In this document: positions 61,959 through 64,000 of the stretch, piece by piece | How positions within the stretch are numbered: the first letter of the stretch is position 1 | Layout: each line of letters opens with the position of its first letter | Source: Nocardioides nematodiphilus | GTDB taxonomy: Bacteria > Actinomycetota > Actinomycetes > Propionibacteriales > Nocardioidaceae | Assembly: GCF_020216525.1 (NCBI RefSeq) | Contig: NZ_JAIWOY010000004.1 | Location: 148,934 to 212,933 of the forward strand | Direction of reading: 5' to 3' | DNA length: 64,000 nt | The notes under the pieces: generated by a model | What the model was told of the DNA's origin: nothing | The model's database searches: none | Seen by the model: only the letters and a program-made list of their open reading frames with translations | Position numbers and translations under genes: made by a program

Positions 61959-62277
61959 GGCGTCACTCTCTGCTGCGACGGCCTGGGGCGGCTGGATCGG
62001 CCGACCGCATCCCCTATTTGGGGGAGAAGTACCGCGCTCAGAGCGTGATCTACCTCACAGCCTCCCACCACTTGTCCAGTTTGCTCAGGGCGTAGATGCA
62101 CCTTTCCCGGCAAATTTCTACGCTGCCTCGTCCCCCAAATTGGGTATATCCCACCCGCTAATATGCACGCCGTCCGGGTCGATATTCGTCCGAAAGGCGA
62201 TTTGCGTCAGGCCACCTGGTCTGGACACTTGGTTGAAGTTCGAAGACATCCCCCGCCATTTCGTTCAGGAGACCGTC
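61959..62277. promoter_or_regulatory. Divergent promoter region with two CCCC-N5-GGG sites
   Basis: This 319-base gap lies between the FkbM gene and the His-rich protein gene and holds no gene. It is notably AT-richer than its surroundings. CCCC-TATTT-GGGG is at 62011-62023 (facing fkbM), and CCCC-AAATT-GGGT followed by ATATC is at 62133-62150 (facing the His-rich gene). The latter leaves a leader of up to about 130 bases before the start at 62278. Confidence 0.6.
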
Positions 62278-63186
62278 GTGTTGAACCTCCCTCGGGCTCG
62301 AAGCATCGTCATGCTCGCTGCCGCCGCCAGCCTCCCGCTCGGTGCGGTCGTGGCCACGGATGCCGCCGCAGCCGGCGCCCACCACAAGCATCATCACCAC
62401 AAGCACCACCGCAAGCACGCCCACAAGCACCACCACAAGAACCGCCACCACCACAAGAAGGCACGTGCTGAGGTCGAGGCGGGCGTGGTCCCCGGCACCC
62501 GCCTCCGCTCCTCGGGCAGCGTCACGGTGACCACGCCGGGCACGGTCGTCAAGGGTCTCGACATCAACGGCACCCTCACCATCGCCGCCAACAACGTCAC
62601 CGTGAAGAACACCCGCGTGACCTCCGGCAGCGCCTACAACATCGTCAAGGTCGACGACAGCGCCACCGGCGTCACCCTCGACCACGTCACCGTCGACGGC
62701 AAGGGCATGAACGGCACCGAGGGCGCCAACGGCGTCTACGGCCCCGGCACCTACAACGCCGTCGCCGTCTCCGGCGTCGAGAACGGCTTCGTCCCCAGCT
62801 CCGGTGCCACCATCACCGGCTCCTGGGTCCACAACCTCGCCTCGCCCGGCTCCCCGCACTACGACGGCATCCAGATCGACGGCGCCCGCTCCAACATCAC
62901 CGTCAAGAACAGCACCGTCGACCTCACCGGACTCACCCAGACCTCCGCCGTCATGGTCGACAACTACTTCGGTCCCGCCACCAACATCAACATCACCGGC
63001 AACCGCCTGCTCGGCGCCGGCTACACCGTCTACGCCGACGGCCAGTTCAACTCCAACCCCATCACCGTCACCTACGCCAACAACCGCATCGGCAAGGGCC
63101 AGTGGGGCTACAGCCTCCTGCGCAGCGCGAGCGTCCGGTGGTCGGGCAACACCGACGCCCGCTCCGGGCACGCCCTCGGCCGCTGA
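62278..63186 (+). CDS. Secreted parallel beta-helix protein with His-rich N-terminus
   Basis: This 302-residue protein starts at a GTG six bases after AGGAG. It has a signal peptide (to about residue 32). Next comes a segment with 16 histidines in 27 residues (35-61), interspersed with Lys and Arg. The rest is a right-handed beta-helix of pectate-lyase-like type, with rungs such as TVVKGLDINGTLTIAANNVTVKNTRVTSG and HYDGIQIDGARSNITVKNSTVDLTG. The His cluster should bind metal ions or acidic polymers. No catalytic site is evident; it may be a surface or matrix protein. Confidence 0.83.
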   Translation: MLNLPRARSIVMLAAAASLPLGAVVATDAAAAGAHHKHHHHKHHRKHAHKHHHKNRHHHKKARAEVEAGVVPGTRLRSSGSVTVTTPGTVVKGLDINGTLTIAANNVTVKNTRVTSGSAYNIVKVDDSATGVTLDHVTVDGKGMNGTEGANGVYGPGTYNAVAVSGVENGFVPSSGATITGSWVHNLASPGSPHYDGIQIDGARSNITVKNSTVDLTGLTQTSAVMVDNYFGPATNINITGNRLLGAGYTVYADGQFNSNPITVTYANNRIGKGQWGYSLLRSASVRWSGNTDARSGHALGR

Positions 63187-63208
63187 GCTCCACCCGAGGG
63201 AGAAGCCC

Positions 63209-63221
63209 CGCCCATCGGGCG
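63209..63221 (+). terminator. Short hairpin after the His-rich gene
   Basis: CGCCC-ATC-GGGCG, followed by TCTCTTCTG, lies 23 bases past the stop and could be an intrinsic terminator. The remainder of the 227-base gap holds site 4 and the promoter of the next gene. Confidence 0.45.
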
Positions 63222-63272
63222 TCTCTTCTGCGCGGCTGAGCAGCAACGGAGCCACCGCGTCCCCCGCCTATA

Positions 63273-63285
63273 CCCCAAATTGGGT
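63273..63285. promoter_or_regulatory. CCCC-N5-GGG site 4
   Basis: CCCC-AAATT-GGGT is followed by ATATC. This 18-base stretch is identical to the site before the His-rich gene, and it lies about 130 bases upstream of the DUF4082 gene, at a very similar distance in both cases. Confidence 0.6.
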
Positions 63286-63413
63286 ATATCGGGCCGATAT
63301 CTGTGCGCAGAGATCAGGCCCTCCCGCCGCGCGCCGAATTCTTCCGGCAATCGCCGCGACGCATCACCACCCCGCCATCGTCCTGCCCTTTCCCCTCATT
63401 GATCGGAAATCCC

Positions 63414-64000
63414 ATGTTCTCCCGTTCCATCACGTCAACCAGGCCGAGCACCCGCCTCGCACTCGTTGCCGTCGCCGTCCTGCCGCTCTCGTTCGCGGTG
63501 TGTGAGGCCGTCGCCTCCACCGGATCGGCCTCGGCCGCGACCGCCGCGGTGGCGAGCACCGAGAGCTACTACCCGGCCACCACCACGGCCCCGGTCGAGA
63601 TCGACCCCGCCTCTGTCGAGCTCGGCACCCGCTTCAGCGTCACCACCGCGGGCACGGTCACCGGAATGCGCTACTACGGTCCCGCGATCACGACGCAGCG
63701 CACTGGCAGTCTCTGGTCCAGCAACGGCGCCCGCCTGGCCACCGCCACCTTCGCGAAGAGCACGTCCGCCGGCTGGCAGAAGGTCACCTTCGCCACCCCG
63801 GTGCACATCAACGCGTCGACCACGTACGTGGTCTCCTACCTCTCCCCCGGCGCGGGCTACGCGTTCACCAGCAACGCTTTCCGCAGCACGACGACGCACG
63901 GCCACATCGTCACGAAGTACGGCGCCGGCGTCTTCAAGTACGGCACCACCGGCGGCTTCCCGAACCAGACGTACCAGAACGGCAGCTACTACGCCGACGT
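63414..64000 (+). CDS. Secreted DUF4082 protein (partial, runs off the window)
   Basis: The first 195 codons are present. A signal peptide ends near residue 44 (SASAA), and a DUF4082 domain begins at YYPATTTAPVEIDPASVELGTRFSV. Typical marks are GTVTGMRYYGP, GSLWSSNGARLATATF, SAGWQKVTFATPVHINASTTYVVSYLSPGAGYAFT. DUF4082 is found in large secreted glycan- or matrix-associated proteins of actinobacteria, so much more of the protein probably lies beyond the window. It shares its upstream site with the His-rich gene. Confidence 0.85.
   Translation, partial: MFSRSITSTRPSTRLALVAVAVLPLSFAVCEAVASTGSASAATAAVASTESYYPATTTAPVEIDPASVELGTRFSVTTAGTVTGMRYYGPAITTQRTGSLWSSNGARLATATFAKSTSAGWQKVTFATPVHINASTTYVVSYLSPGAGYAFTSNAFRSTTTHGHIVTKYGAGVFKYGTTGGFPNQTYQNGSYYAD

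Noticed and set aside
44363..64000. Genomic island or integrative element
   Set aside because: No integrase, transposase, direct-repeat ends or tRNA junction is visible, and composition stays similar apart from AT-richer promoter gaps.

Overview
The window is high-GC DNA from an actinobacterium, most likely a member of the Nocardioidaceae (Nocardioides or a close relative; this is inference). The signs are very high GC at third codon positions, a fused CydDC transporter, F420-type and MshD-like proteins, class E sortases, the eno-ftsB-DUF501-ppx neighbourhood, and many starts that look leaderless. I see no integrase, transposase, prophage or CRISPR array. The first two thirds look chromosomal; the right third (about 43-64 kb) carries surface and accessory functions.

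Layout. 0.1-5.8 kb: an arabinose-type sugar module with a ChvE-like lipoprotein, a double-ATPase, a permease, a LacI-type operator and a GH51 arabinofuranosidase. 5.9-13.3 kb: metB, a two-domain GNAT, msrA and small housekeeping or stress genes (DUF385, YbaK, VOC, DUF167, SDR, TspO, TauE). 13.3-18.1 kb: a MoxR ATPase, MFS and VWA operon. 18.5-24.4 kb: cytochrome bd oxidase (cydA, cydB, cydDC) with a DosR-like box upstream and a palindromic repeat array inside cydDC. 24.5-28.6 kb: cbs, an SGNH hydrolase, a BI-1 protein and a degenerate acid phosphatase. 28.7-34.7 kb: an unusual tRNA(UAA), then ppx, DUF501, ftsB, eno and mazG, interrupted by a collagen-like gene and a nitroreductase on the other strand. 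34.7-41.7 kb: a Nudix-like gene, arginine deiminase, its antiporter and mfd. 41.7-43.6 kb: an MpaB/DUF2236 protein divergent from a TetR regulator.

43.7-54.8 kb holds an unusual phosphate-uptake operon behind a PHO-box-like element: pstC, pstA, a membrane-anchored pstS (frameshifted here), a 905-residue protein with a binding-protein-like half, a sortase-fold protein without catalytic His or Cys, a binding protein with a lysine-rich tail, and then pstB from its own promoter region. I regard this as the best candidate for an undescribed system, a surface phosphate-capture assembly. 54.9-58.3 kb: a siderophore-interacting protein, CysQ, an AbiEi/DUF559-type gene bracketed by inverted copies of one short motif, and an intact class E sortase. 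58.4-64 kb: a cell-surface polysaccharide and secreted-protein region (hexapeptide acyltransferase, alpha/alpha-toroid protein, WecG/TagA glycosyltransferase, FkbM methyltransferase, a His-rich beta-helix protein and a DUF4082 protein). Its promoters share a CCCC-N5-GGG palindrome.
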